This document shows, piece after piece, positions 45,200-53,444 of a stretch of DNA of 64,000 bases (position 1 is its first letter; each line of letters starts with the position of its first letter). The stretch spans positions 5,824 to 69,823 of the forward strand of contig JBGTQJ010000047.1 in assembly GCA_041941305.1 (NCBI GenBank), given 5' to 3'. A program made the position numbers and the translations under genes. The notes under the pieces were generated by a model. The model worked only from the letters and a program-made list of their open reading frames with translations, made no database searches and was not told where the DNA came from. This DNA is from JANSWP01 sp041941305. Lineage in GTDB: Bacteria > Bacteroidota > Bacteroidia > Chitinophagales > Saprospiraceae.

Positions 45200-45220
45200 A
45201 AATTTCTTTAAAAGAACATA

Positions 45221-45236
45221 ATCGTAATATTGCGAT
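45221..45236. promoter_or_regulatory. ArsR-type operator ahead of arsM
   Basis: ATCGTAATATTGCGAT, an imperfect palindrome (14 of 16 symmetric). It is the exact reverse complement of the copy at 45610-45625. Its position upstream of arsM suggests separate control of arsM by ArsR. Confidence 0.7.
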
Positions 45237-45260
45237 TGATTTTTGCAAAAAAATATCTTA

Positions 45261-45581
45261 TCAACAGCAGCCTTTATATTCTTCAAAGAATACACCCAGA
45301 GCTAGTTTCACTTCCTGCCAAACTTCCGGATTGATGCAATAACAAGTCTTCACGCCTTCGATATCTCCGTGAATGATTCCTGCTTTTTTCAATTCCTTCA
45401 AGTGTTGCGAAACTGTAGATTGGGAAAGTGGCAGCACATCGACCAAATCGCCACAAATACATCCTTGAACTTTTATAAGATGTTGTAAAATGGCAATGCG
45501 TGCTGGATGTCCCAGTGCTTTTGTGATTTCTGCCAACCTATTTTGCTGAACTGTAAATAAGTTTGTTTTTGTTAATCCCAT
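45261..45581 (-). CDS. arsR: ArsR-family metalloregulator
   Basis: A 106-residue winged-helix repressor. ALGHPARIAILQHLIK is the N-terminal helix and LVDVLPLSQSTVSQHLKELKKAGII is the recognition helix region with the SQSTVSQHL signature. Possible metal ligands are the CICGDLV pair (Cys41, Cys43), GVKTCYCIN (two Cys) and the C-terminal GCC. It should derepress on As(III). A palindrome at 45610-45625, 29 bases upstream of its start codon, is the likely operator, repeated ahead of arsM. Confidence 0.92.
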   Translation of the reverse strand: MGLTKTNLFTVQQNRLAEITKALGHPARIAILQHLIKVQGCICGDLVDVLPLSQSTVSQHLKELKKAGIIHGDIEGVKTCYCINPEVWQEVKLALGVFFEEYKGCC

Positions 45582-45609
45582 ATTAAGGAAATAGCGCTAT
45601 ATTAAATTC

Positions 45610-45625
45610 ATCGCAATATTACGAT
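45610..45625. promoter_or_regulatory. ArsR-type operator ahead of arsR
   Basis: ATCGCAATATTACGAT, an imperfect palindrome identical (as reverse complement) to 45221-45236. It lies in the arsR promoter, consistent with autorepression. Confidence 0.7.
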
Positions 45626-45631
45626 TAAAAA

Positions 45632-46232
45632 ACGAATGAATCTAAATTTGGTTTAAAATATTTTAATTTTTTTCTTTTTCAATCTTGAAAAAAAATTTCA
45701 GTAATCGATAACATCCAATTTCCTCCTATGCCCAGATATATATAATTATGTATGATTTGTGGTATAGCGTTTTTCCAGAATGTGTTTTGTTGCGAGGTGC
45801 AAGTTTGACCAACTCGCACCTCGCAACAAATTGAATATCAAAGGTTTAAGTAAAAAAGATAAACGAAAGGATTTTTACTGCCAAAGTTCAGCCTGCCTCT
45901 TTGGCAGGGGTGATTGGTTCTATTATTTTCATAATGTGCTAAAGGATTATCCTAGGTTTTTTTCTTCTAAACCCCTGAAAGTTCAAGGTCAAGACCAAGT
46001 TCAAGAATTGAACTTGAACTTGGTCTTGACCTTGAACTTAAAAAAAATCACAGAGTATATTTTTAGAACCAATCACCCCTGCCTNNNNNNNNNCCTTGAA
46101 CTTAAAAAAAATCACAGAGTATATTTTTAGAACCAATCACCCCTGCCCCTTTGGAGGGATGATTCATGTCTAATTATATCTTCAATGACAAGCGACTCAT
46201 CACCCATCATCTATCTGTTCTTTCAACAAGAA
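45632..46232. repeat. Gene-free cluster of inverted repeats around a 9-N gap
   Basis: This 600-base stretch holds several repeats. A perfect 15-bp pair is at 45786-45800/45816-45830. A perfect 27-bp pair at 45979-46005/46013-46039 is built of CAAGTTCAAGGTC-type words. The 20-base word GGCAGGGGTGATTGGTTCTA at 45902 is inverted at 46064-46083. The 54 bases 46030-46083 are repeated exactly at 46094-46147 on either side of nine Ns (46085-46093), probably an assembly join of overlapping contig ends. No coding signal is seen. Confidence 0.75.
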
Positions 46233-47165
46233 TTAAATATTCATGGCATTAAACGTATCAATCACCCCACGTACATGCGCAGCAGAATTGTTCAACAATG
46301 CCATTTCATCACTATTTAAATCTAATTCAATCACTTGTTCGATTCCGTTTCTACCCAATTTCACAGGTACGCCAAGGAAGATGTCATCCAAACCATACTG
46401 ACCACTCAAACGAGCGCAACAAGGGAAAATTCTGTTTTCGTCCTTGATGATGGCTTCTACCATTTGAGCTGCTGCAGCACCTGGAGCATACCAAGCAGAA
46501 GTACCCATCAACTTTACAAGTTCTCCACCACCTTTCTTGGTTCTTTCTACGATGCCGTTTAAAGTTTCTTCGTCGATCATTTCTGTTACTGGAATACCTG
46601 CTACTGTAGTATAACGAGGTAGAGGAACCATTGTATCTCCATGTCCTCCCATCAATACTGCCTGAAGGTCTTTTGGAGATACATTCAATGCCGTTGCTAA
46701 AAATGCACGGTAGCGAGCAGTGTCCAAAATACCAGCCATACCAAATACGCGGTTGTCCGGAAGACCTGCAGCACGGTAAGCAGCCAAGGTCATGACATCC
46801 AGGGGATTGGATACGATAATGATGATTGGATTATCAGAATGCTCCATGATACTCTTGGTTACAGAGTTCACGATTTTGGCATTTGTAGAAATCAGGTCGT
46901 CGCGGCTCATTCCTGGCTTACGAGGGATACCAGCAGTCACCACAACGATGTCAGAACCAGCTGTTTGAGAATAATCTTCAGTACCAGTTAATGTAGTGCT
47001 ATAATAATCGATTGGTGCTTGTTGCCAGCTATCAAGTGCTTTCCCTCTTGCGAAGTCGCCTTTGATATCCACTAACACAACCTCTTTAACGATATCTTTA
47101 TGAGCTAAAACATTGGCACAGGTGGCTCCTACATTACCTGCACCTACGACGGTTACTTTATTCAT
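46233..47165 (-). CDS. mdh: Malate dehydrogenase (LDH-like, MalDH type)
   Basis: A 310-residue NAD-dependent enzyme interconverting malate and oxaloacetate in the citric acid cycle. Motifs: VTVVGAGNVGAT (NAD-binding), DIVVVTAGIPRKPGMSRDDL with the substrate Arg pair, IIVSNPLDVMTLAAYR, the third substrate-binding Arg in GMAGILDTARYRAFLA, and GGHGDTMVPLPRY with the catalytic His. The start at 47165 (MNKVTVVGAG) is preferred; a second ATG six bases upstream is equally readable. It stands alone and is oriented away from the ars genes. Confidence 0.97.
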   Translation of the reverse strand: MNKVTVVGAGNVGATCANVLAHKDIVKEVVLVDIKGDFARGKALDSWQQAPIDYYSTTLTGTEDYSQTAGSDIVVVTAGIPRKPGMSRDDLISTNAKIVNSVTKSIMEHSDNPIIIIVSNPLDVMTLAAYRAAGLPDNRVFGMAGILDTARYRAFLATALNVSPKDLQAVLMGGHGDTMVPLPRYTTVAGIPVTEMIDEETLNGIVERTKKGGGELVKLMGTSAWYAPGAAAAQMVEAIIKDENRIFPCCARLSGQYGLDDIFLGVPVKLGRNGIEQVIELDLNSDEMALLNNSAAHVRGVIDTFNAMNI

Positions 47166-47356
47166 GTTCAATTTTGAATTTATTATAAATGAATTTTGAA
47201 TGCTATGAATTGAAAATCAATTGGTTAGAAATGAATTTGTGCATTCAAAATCCTTGAATTAATGACCTTTTTTGATAAGGCCTGCAAATGTAGATAATTT
47301 TTGGAATGCAAAAAGGAAATGTGGATTTTGGTTTAGATGATTTTTGTCAATAATTT

Positions 47357-48226
47357 CTACTTCAATGCCTGGAACATGCTGCTGGCACTGGCAAAATTCA
47401 ACAGCTTTATACCTATCCTTGCTAATAAAAACATTTGTCCAAGCAAAAAAAGAAGAAAAATGCCCATCCCTGTTGAGTTGGAAAACATATTTTGCAGCAG
47501 AGCATAAAGTGCAATTACCAGTAGAGAAGAGAAAACAACCAGGAAATAAAGCCCCACAGTTTTTTTGAAATTGGTGAATACCAACTTTAGGGAATTGACC
47601 ACCGAATGGGTGAATATTTTTGGGTTGTCCTGAATGATTTGGATTTTAGCATAATCCTGAATCATAGAAAGAAGGGTAGCCAAGAGGAGATAAATGGGAG
47701 TCAATGTCTTTCCGGCTGTTAATAAAGTTACTTCGCTGATCAATCGATTTGGATCTGCCCATTTGATCCAAGTCATAAAGATCAGAAAAAAGGTAAAAAA
47801 TAGAATCCCATGAAAAATCAAAAAGTAAACAGTCAATCGAAAAAATCGCCAGAAGAATTGACCACATCCTGCCCAGAATCTTTTGAAGGAAAAAGATGCT
47901 TCTGAGTTTAAGAAGGTACTCAAAATTCCACCAGAGAGAAATATATACAAAAGCAAGAAGGCAATTATCAAATAGATGGATTGATCTATAACAACCCATA
48001 TGCTTTCAAGATACTCGTAATAAAAATCCATTAGAACGGTATAACTAAAGCCATCCATCAATTTATTGACGATTAAGGAATTACCTAGTCTTGATTCTAT
48101 CAGGTTGGAGAAGGGTAGGGCAGCAAGCAAAGCAAAGCCAAAATTTAATAAATACAGGCACAGCCACATCTTTTTATGTTGGAAGGTAGCTGCTAACCCT
48201 TGCTGATATGCTGAAAAAATTTTCAT
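47357..48226 (-). CDS. Multi-pass membrane protein, unknown
   Basis: A 289-residue protein with about six hydrophobic segments (residues 20-40, 82-105, 130-160, 178-195, 226-248, 255-280) separated by short polar loops. The start MKIFSAYQQGLAATFQHKKMW resembles the beginning of DUF4013-like or glycerophosphoryl-related membrane domain proteins, but I do not recognise a family with certainty. It lies 72 bases after the M1 peptidase gene on the same strand, so the two may be co-transcribed. Confidence 0.65.
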   Translation of the reverse strand: MKIFSAYQQGLAATFQHKKMWLCLYLLNFGFALLAALPFSNLIESRLGNSLIVNKLMDGFSYTVLMDFYYEYLESIWVVIDQSIYLIIAFLLLYIFLSGGILSTFLNSEASFSFKRFWAGCGQFFWRFFRLTVYFLIFHGILFFTFFLIFMTWIKWADPNRLISEVTLLTAGKTLTPIYLLLATLLSMIQDYAKIQIIQDNPKIFTHSVVNSLKLVFTNFKKTVGLYFLVVFSSLLVIALYALLQNMFSNSTGMGIFLLFLLGQMFLLARIGIKLLNFASASSMFQALK

Positions 48227-48298
48227 TTACAATCCTTTTGGTATTTTAATATAGGAGGTTTGGCTGTTAAGGTCCCAAACGCTCAAACACTCAAACTC

Positions 48299-50281
48299 TC
48301 ACACAAAAAGCGTAATGGTTTGCATCAGGTTCTGAAGCCACATCATGAATTTGGAAGCCATTTTTCTAGTGGGTGTCTTTTGAGTTTTGGTGCAAAGACT
48401 ATTGTTAATAAAGTTTTTGTCCAAATAAATTTTTCGTTCTGGATCTATCTCTGCCCATTCAACTGTGGAAGTTCCTATGTATTCCAGGGTCAATCGTCGA
48501 TCTTTGCCATCCCATTTTTCCAATATCTCCTCTCCGTTTTCAAAATGGACCAAGATTTCCACTGGTAATTGAACTTCCTCCATCCGATCTACCAAAACTC
48601 TTGATAAGTATTGGGTTTCATTATTTGCTTCCTGATCGCCATTCAAGCATTCACCGTCAAAAAATCCGGCAGTTGGTGGTATTATTTGGTTAGAAATGGA
48701 TGCTAGTTGATAATCACACAAACCAGAATTAAAATGCACTTGCTCGAAAAACCAATCCATGTTTTCACCAAATTCATTCCCATGATTCTTTACTACGACT
48801 TCATTAACTACATTAATAAAATCCTGCCCACTGGGGTGCTTAAATTTCCACTTTTCAAAAAAGGTGCGCCAGATTTCATCATTCGTTTGGTGCCCGACCA
48901 GTCCTTCCAGGGTTCTAAGCCAGACCGCAGTTTTGTTATAAGTGATTGAACGGTAACCATTTACTTTTGTATCCCAACCAGTTTCGGCAGTAGGGGTGAG
49001 CTGGGGATTCCACATGGTGGTGTAACCAATTCTATTGTGTTCAATATTTCCTGCCCTGACTCCTAGGCAATTGAAAGTTGAAGTTTGATCTCCATAATAA
49101 TGGTTCATTATTCTACCCTCCCAATAGGTGGTAAACCCTTCGTCCATCCAGGGCTCTTCCTGTTCATTGGTTGCCACCATTTGCTGAAAGTATTGATGCG
49201 TAAATTCGTGAACAGTAAAAGTTTCAGATAGCAAGACATCGTCAGGGAAGATTCGGAGGTTAATGGCAGAAATAAAAGTTGGATACTCCATCGCCCCTGT
49301 AAACATACCGTGAAAGGGGACATCGACAATCGTCAAAGTCTGATATGGATATATTTCAAGGTATTTTTCAAAATACTCCAAGGAGTATTTAGCAACTGTC
49401 AGATACCGTTCTGCATATACTTCATGACCGGGGAAAGTCATTAATTTAAGATCCACATGTTTCCATTCATCCTCATATACCAGGTAGTTTGGAGAAGCTG
49501 TCCATGCATAATCAATTACATCTTCGAGATAGAAAGTATGGGTTTTTGTGTCATCATTTTCAGTTACATTTTGTAAAGTACCAGATGCCCCTATAATATA
49601 ATTTGAGGGTACCGTAATAGCTACTTTGTAATTTCCAAACTCTCCGTAATATTCGGTTTTTGGATGATATTGACGGCAATTCCACCCGCCGACTTTTGCA
49701 TATCGCATACCGGCAGGTTCATACACACCGACTTTTGGGTACCATTGTGCCAAAAAGAAATAATCTCTGCTATACCCTGTACGGATCATCACTTTAGGAA
49801 TTTTGACCGTGATGTCATAGGTCACCACTACTGAATCGTAGGGCATAATGGCGTTCGCCAAATCTACTTTCAGTACTGTCAAATCATACTCATTATCGTC
49901 ATCAGGCTGGATATATTGAGATTTTAATGTATTTCCTTCCTTGTCTTTTATGTTGCTCATCTCGCTCCAGCCCCATACACAATCATCCAAATCTTTACCA
50001 TTGGGTCTTCTACCAAAATCAGCACTTTTCCAAAAGGTAGATTTTGAGTTTTTGAAAGCATTGTAGTACAAATGGAAATGAAGATCGGTAATGGTATCAC
50101 CTGAAGGATTTTTCCACAACAAAGTCGTTTTCCCATGGATCATCTTTTCTTCCGGATCCAAGGTGATGTCCATTTCATAATTTGCGGTTCTTGCTGAAAG
50201 TGGAGAATCAAAGTATTTGTATTGCGAAAGAGCTTGCCAAGTGAGAAAGGTTATAAAAACAATAAAAGTGTATTTTTTCAT
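48299..50281 (-). CDS. Secreted M1-family zinc metallopeptidase
   Basis: A 660-residue protein from the ATG at 50281 (MKKYTFIVFITFLTW). A signal peptide ends at ALSQ. The N-terminal beta domain (YEMDITLDPEEKMIHGKTTLLWKNPSGDTITDLHFHLYYNAF) is that of aminopeptidase N relatives. The zinc site is HEFTHQ, with the third ligand Glu in DEGFTTYWEG eighteen residues later. A GAMEYPTF stretch takes the place of the GAMEN exopeptidase motif. There is no clear T9SS tail. It probably digests peptides in the periplasm or outside. A membrane protein gene follows. Confidence 0.92.
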   Translation of the reverse strand: MKKYTFIVFITFLTWQALSQYKYFDSPLSARTANYEMDITLDPEEKMIHGKTTLLWKNPSGDTITDLHFHLYYNAFKNSKSTFWKSADFGRRPNGKDLDDCVWGWSEMSNIKDKEGNTLKSQYIQPDDDNEYDLTVLKVDLANAIMPYDSVVVTYDITVKIPKVMIRTGYSRDYFFLAQWYPKVGVYEPAGMRYAKVGGWNCRQYHPKTEYYGEFGNYKVAITVPSNYIIGASGTLQNVTENDDTKTHTFYLEDVIDYAWTASPNYLVYEDEWKHVDLKLMTFPGHEVYAERYLTVAKYSLEYFEKYLEIYPYQTLTIVDVPFHGMFTGAMEYPTFISAINLRIFPDDVLLSETFTVHEFTHQYFQQMVATNEQEEPWMDEGFTTYWEGRIMNHYYGDQTSTFNCLGVRAGNIEHNRIGYTTMWNPQLTPTAETGWDTKVNGYRSITYNKTAVWLRTLEGLVGHQTNDEIWRTFFEKWKFKHPSGQDFINVVNEVVVKNHGNEFGENMDWFFEQVHFNSGLCDYQLASISNQIIPPTAGFFDGECLNGDQEANNETQYLSRVLVDRMEEVQLPVEILVHFENGEEILEKWDGKDRRLTLEYIGTSTVEWAEIDPERKIYLDKNFINNSLCTKTQKTPTRKMASKFMMWLQNLMQTITLFV

Positions 50282-50694
50282 ATCCAAAACTTGCCGTTTT
50301 TTTTGCGAAAGTAAGTGTTTCGTCAAAAACCATTTAAAAAAGAAATTGTTTGTGTTAATGTATTGGAAAAAATGACATTAAAAAAACGAGGGCAATGGTT
50401 TTCCCGGGAAGCTTCTAAAAAAACATGCTTGATTGTAAACAAGAATTTATTAAAAGATAACAATCAGGTAATTTAAGTTGAAATCCGGCTAACTTTGTCC
50501 CCAGATTCGCGTATTTTTGCGCGAATTTTGAAAAAGTTGTAGTTTTCACAATTGTGATTGAAATATTTCGAGATTTCCTAACGTTTAGGAGACTGTTTTA
50601 AAAGCGCTTTTGCAATCGGTCATTTTTACGAAAAATCAAATAGGAATAATCAATTGCCGAAGGCCAACAATCACTTCACTAAAAACCCGTGACT
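50282..50694. other. Intergenic region between divergent genes
   Basis: About 410 bases without a gene on either strand. It separates the M1 peptidase (minus) from the small lipoprotein/YtxJ pair (plus) and presumably holds both promoters. I see no hairpin terminator or repeat. Confidence 0.35.
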
Positions 50695-50862
50695 ATGAAA
50701 GTCAGAGTTCTGAGAAAAGCATTATTTTTAGTTGGATTCCTCGCTGCAGTTGCTTCCTTCACCTCCTGCAATAAGGGATATGGCTGCCCCAATAACTTTA
50801 AAGTAGAGCAAGTAGTTGTAAAAGCTGCTCAAACTGCTGTTCAGGTAATGGTAAAAGAATAA
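50695..50862 (+). CDS. Small lipoprotein (55 aa)
   Basis: The frame from the ATG at 50695 gives MKVRVLRKALFLVGFLAAVA, then SFTSC, a good lipobox (Cys25), NKGYGCPNN and a helical tail ending QVMVKE. Short lipoproteins ending after a GCPxxFK stretch are common in Bacteroidota. It is four bases upstream of the YtxJ gene, suggesting coupling. It may serve as a thiol-bearing lipoprotein (Cys31 beyond the lipid anchor), which is speculation. Confidence 0.7.
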   Translation: MKVRVLRKALFLVGFLAAVASFTSCNKGYGCPNNFKVEQVVVKAAQTAVQVMVKE

Positions 50863-50865
50863 AAG

Positions 50866-51207
50866 ATGAATTGGCATCCATTAACAAAAGTTTCCCAGCT
50901 TGACGAAATAATTGAACGCTCCAAAGAAGTGCCTTGTGCAATTTTCAAACACAGTACGCGATGCAGTATCAGTTCTATGGCAAAATATCGATTGGAGGGT
51001 GATTGGGATTTTGAGACTACTGCCCTGGAACCTTATTTTTTGGATCTCATCACTTATCGCGAAGTTTCCAATGCTGTTGCTGAAAAGTTTTCTGTCTACC
51101 ACGAATCGCCTCAAATATTACTTATCAAAGATGGTGAATGTACCTACGACGCTTCCCATTTAGACATTACCGTTGATGAGTTGAAAGAATGTTACGCTGA
51201 TATGTAA
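50866..51207 (+). CDS. ytxJ: Bacillithiol-system redox-active protein YtxJ (monothiol bacilliredoxin-like)
   Basis: A 113-residue thioredoxin-fold protein. The FKHSTRCSISSMAKYRLE stretch carries the single redox Cys, and YREVSNAVAEKFSVYHESPQILLIKDGECTYDASH has the cis-Pro region (SPQ). These are the hallmarks of YtxJ, which is expected to reduce bacillithiol-protein mixed disulfides in the cytoplasm. Bacteroidota with bacillithiol commonly encode it. It directly follows the small lipoprotein gene. Confidence 0.9.
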   Translation: MNWHPLTKVSQLDEIIERSKEVPCAIFKHSTRCSISSMAKYRLEGDWDFETTALEPYFLDLITYREVSNAVAEKFSVYHESPQILLIKDGECTYDASHLDITVDELKECYADM

Positions 51208-51260
51208 GGATTGGATATTAGGTATTGGGCATTTGATAAATTGATTGCAGTCTAGTTATA

Positions 51261-51977
51261 TTGGCCCACGAAAAATTAATTAATATTCAATACCAAATAC
51301 CCACTTCTGTGCGAATTTTTGAGACTCAGGACGGTTCTCATTCCATTTTCTCCGAAAAATATGGGGTTTCCTACCACTCAAAATATGGAGCGGTACAAGA
51401 AACACAACATGTCTTTATTGAGGCAGCGTTGAGACCTAAAGCTATTTTGCAAAAGGATATAGCGATCCTGGAAATTGGTTTTGGTACAGGATTAAATGCT
51501 TTTATGACTTATCTGGAAGCAAAGAAGTTCCTTTTAAATGTAAATTACACGGCAATTGAGGCCTATCCCATTTCTATAGAGGAAGCTAAAACCCTCAATT
51601 ATCCAAGTATCTTAAGAAAAGAAAATGAGGCACCTTTCTTCCTGAAAATGCATCAATCCGAATGGAATGTAAGCGTACAAATGAATGAATTTTTCTCACT
51701 TGAGAAAAGAAAACAACTATTCCAGGAAATTGACTATCAGGATCTTTTTGACCTTATCTATTTTGATGCTTTTGCACCGAATGCTCAACCTGAATTATGG
51801 GAAACTGAATTGATGACCCAAATGTATGATGCCTTGAAACCTGGAGGTGTTTTGGTGACTTATTGTGCAAAAGGTGCAGTAAAAAGAGTTATGAAAGGGG
51901 TTGGTTTTGAAGTAATAGCTATGAAAGGACCGCCAGGAAAAAGAGAAATGACTAAAGCGACTAAGCCTTATGCTTAA
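51261..51977 (+). CDS. mnmD: MnmD, tRNA (mnm5s2U34) methyltransferase
   Basis: A 238-residue enzyme corresponding to the methyltransferase half of MnmC (DUF752). Motifs: TQDGSHSIFSEKYGVSYHSKYGAVQETQHVFIEAAL, the SAM loop ILEIGFGTGLNAF, and the family signature FDLIYFDAFAPNAQPELWETELM, then PGGVLVTYCAKGAVKR and GPPGKREMTKA. It methylates nm5s2U34 of tRNA in the last step of wobble-base modification. The start is a TTG at 51261, since no ATG lies near the conserved beginning. It is 53 bases after ytxJ. Confidence 0.9.
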   Translation: MAHEKLINIQYQIPTSVRIFETQDGSHSIFSEKYGVSYHSKYGAVQETQHVFIEAALRPKAILQKDIAILEIGFGTGLNAFMTYLEAKKFLLNVNYTAIEAYPISIEEAKTLNYPSILRKENEAPFFLKMHQSEWNVSVQMNEFFSLEKRKQLFQEIDYQDLFDLIYFDAFAPNAQPELWETELMTQMYDALKPGGVLVTYCAKGAVKRVMKGVGFEVIAMKGPPGKREMTKATKPYA

Positions 51978-52909
51978 TTAAAATGAAAATGACAATAAAA
52001 ATGAAAACCCACCAGAATTAACTGCATTTAGGCAATTGCATAAAAAGCAGCTAAGCAGCATTATTAATTGAATCTTTTTATAAGATATGACTGAAAAGTG
52101 TTGTTTTTACGATGAAAACAGTCTGAATATCGAGAAAAAAAGGGGACTTATTTAAATGTTTTTTAATGTTTTTTAAGTAGTGTTTTTTATATGTGTTTTT
52201 AATTTTGTTTGTTTTTCAATAAGAAACACTTTATTAAAAATCATTTATTAAAAAAAAATATGTTACAAACTGAGTTTTTTGTCTTTGTTCTTATGTTTAA
52301 AAGATAGCATAATTGTATCATCAAAATTTATTAAGCCAGACTTTAATTAGAATGGCTTTTAAATCTGGATATGTTCATGGGATTATATCTTGAAATAGTA
52401 GGCGGCTCCAATTTTTAGTGACCGCTTGCTATTTCATGTTTTGAATAGCTGAGAATCCAGATACTCGCTGAATAATGTTTCAGCCCCTCAATCGAATATG
52501 TTCATGGGATTATAATTTGTTAATAGTAGAGCCGTGTCGTACTGTGTAAACGACGCGGCTTGCTATTTTTAGGAAGGTAAAGCAGCGTGTAAACAATCGT
52601 TTCATCGGTGTGTGGGTTTAGGTTAAAGGGAACAAAATAGAAACTTGCCACATACTAATACAAAGACAGTTTTTTTGAATTGTTAAAAGGGTTTTTGAAA
52701 AACATTTACGTTTTGATTTGATTATCAGCTTTTTATAATGGAATAATAAGAAGATTAGTCAAATTGAATTATCCGGTTTTTCACTGTAAACCAGATAAAT
52801 ATTCAAAAAAAGTGTATAAAATTTAAAAATCTTTAGACATTCTGCGCATAACTTGATAAATTGCGCTTGTTTTTGAAAACTATTGACAAAATAACCAAAT
52901 GAACACATT
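51978..52909. other. Long gene-poor region with two tandem hairpins
   Basis: AT-rich, with no convincing protein gene. Two related elements stand out and are listed separately (52369-52440 and 52496-52576). The first 350 bases hold long T and A runs (52150-52270). Confidence 0.4.
52369..52576. repeat. Two tandem leader-plus-hairpin elements
   Basis: The 18-base word ATATGTTCATGGGATTAT occurs at 52369-52386 and 52496-52513, 127 bases apart. Each is followed by a hairpin with closely related arms: GAAATAGTAGGCGG (52392-52405) with CCGCTTGCTATTTC (52422-52435), and AATAGTAGAGCCGTGTCG (52522-52539) with CGACGCGGCTTGCTATT (52550-52566), which ends in TTT. They look like two paralogous small transcripts with terminators, or a duplicated regulatory element. 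GGATTATAATTTGTTAAT of the second copy also occurs at 4711. Confidence 0.55.
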
Positions 52910-53026
52910 ATGGAAGAATTTATCCTCGTGGCCATACTTTTCTGTGGCATCGTGCTCCTGAATAGTGAGCAACTCTCCAATTCCCAATCGCCCAATCCAA
53001 AGAAAAATAATTCCTTAAGTTCTTAA
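52910..53026 (+). CDS. Possible 38-residue single-span membrane peptide
   Basis: ATG at 52910 opens MEEFILVAILFCGIVLLN followed by a polar tail SEQLSNSQSPNPKKNNSLSS. The N-terminal hydrophobic helix and the basic, Ser/Asn-rich tail have the layout of small membrane peptides. A TTGACA-like box lies 27 bases upstream. There is no neighbour to support it, and a frame this short can arise by chance. Confidence 0.3.
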   Translation: MEEFILVAILFCGIVLLNSEQLSNSQSPNPKKNNSLSS

Positions 53027-53388
53027 TTTTCCCAGAACCTAAAGAAGTACTTAATGCTGGTATTTCTGCTATAACGATAGTGTGACTTATCAGTATTTTG
53101 GCGATTAAGTTGATCGATTAGAAATCCTTTGAGCCTTCTACTTTGTAGAGGGCTTTTTAATTTAACGTGAGGTTTGATTTTAATGAATTCATTTTCATGT
53201 ATTTATCTTCAAAACCTGTTAGGTTGCATTAAGAAATAAGCTGGGCGGGTAAAAATCCTGGTAGTTCTTTTGCCTAATTTCAACCTAACAGGTTATTCAT
53301 AAATTAAATACCTGTTTTTAACTCAGATCTCACCTTAGTTTAAGGTAACTTCAACCAATATCTAGACTGTATTTTATAAAAAAGAAAA

Positions 53389-53416
53389 CCTCTTCAAGTT
53401 ATTACACCTGAAGAGG
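53389..53416 (-). terminator. Terminator of the slipin gene at 53445
   Basis: Read on the minus strand, CCTCTTCA (53416-53409) pairs with TGAAGAGG (53396-53389), followed by TTTTCTTTTTT. It lies about 29 bases after the slipin stop codon. Confidence 0.85.
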
Positions 53417-53444
53417 TCCCTAATCTACCTTTGGCATGCTTTAA

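Noticed and set aside
45780..46130. 116-codon plus-strand frame
   Set aside because: It runs through inverted repeats and across Ns; the composition is not protein-like.
46030..46147. Genuine tandem duplication of 54 bases
   Set aside because: Nine Ns separate two exact copies, which is most simply an unmerged overlap of contig ends.
52759..52995. 78-codon minus-strand frame
   Set aside because: AT-rich, no domain and no neighbour support; it overlaps the possible small membrane peptide on the other strand.
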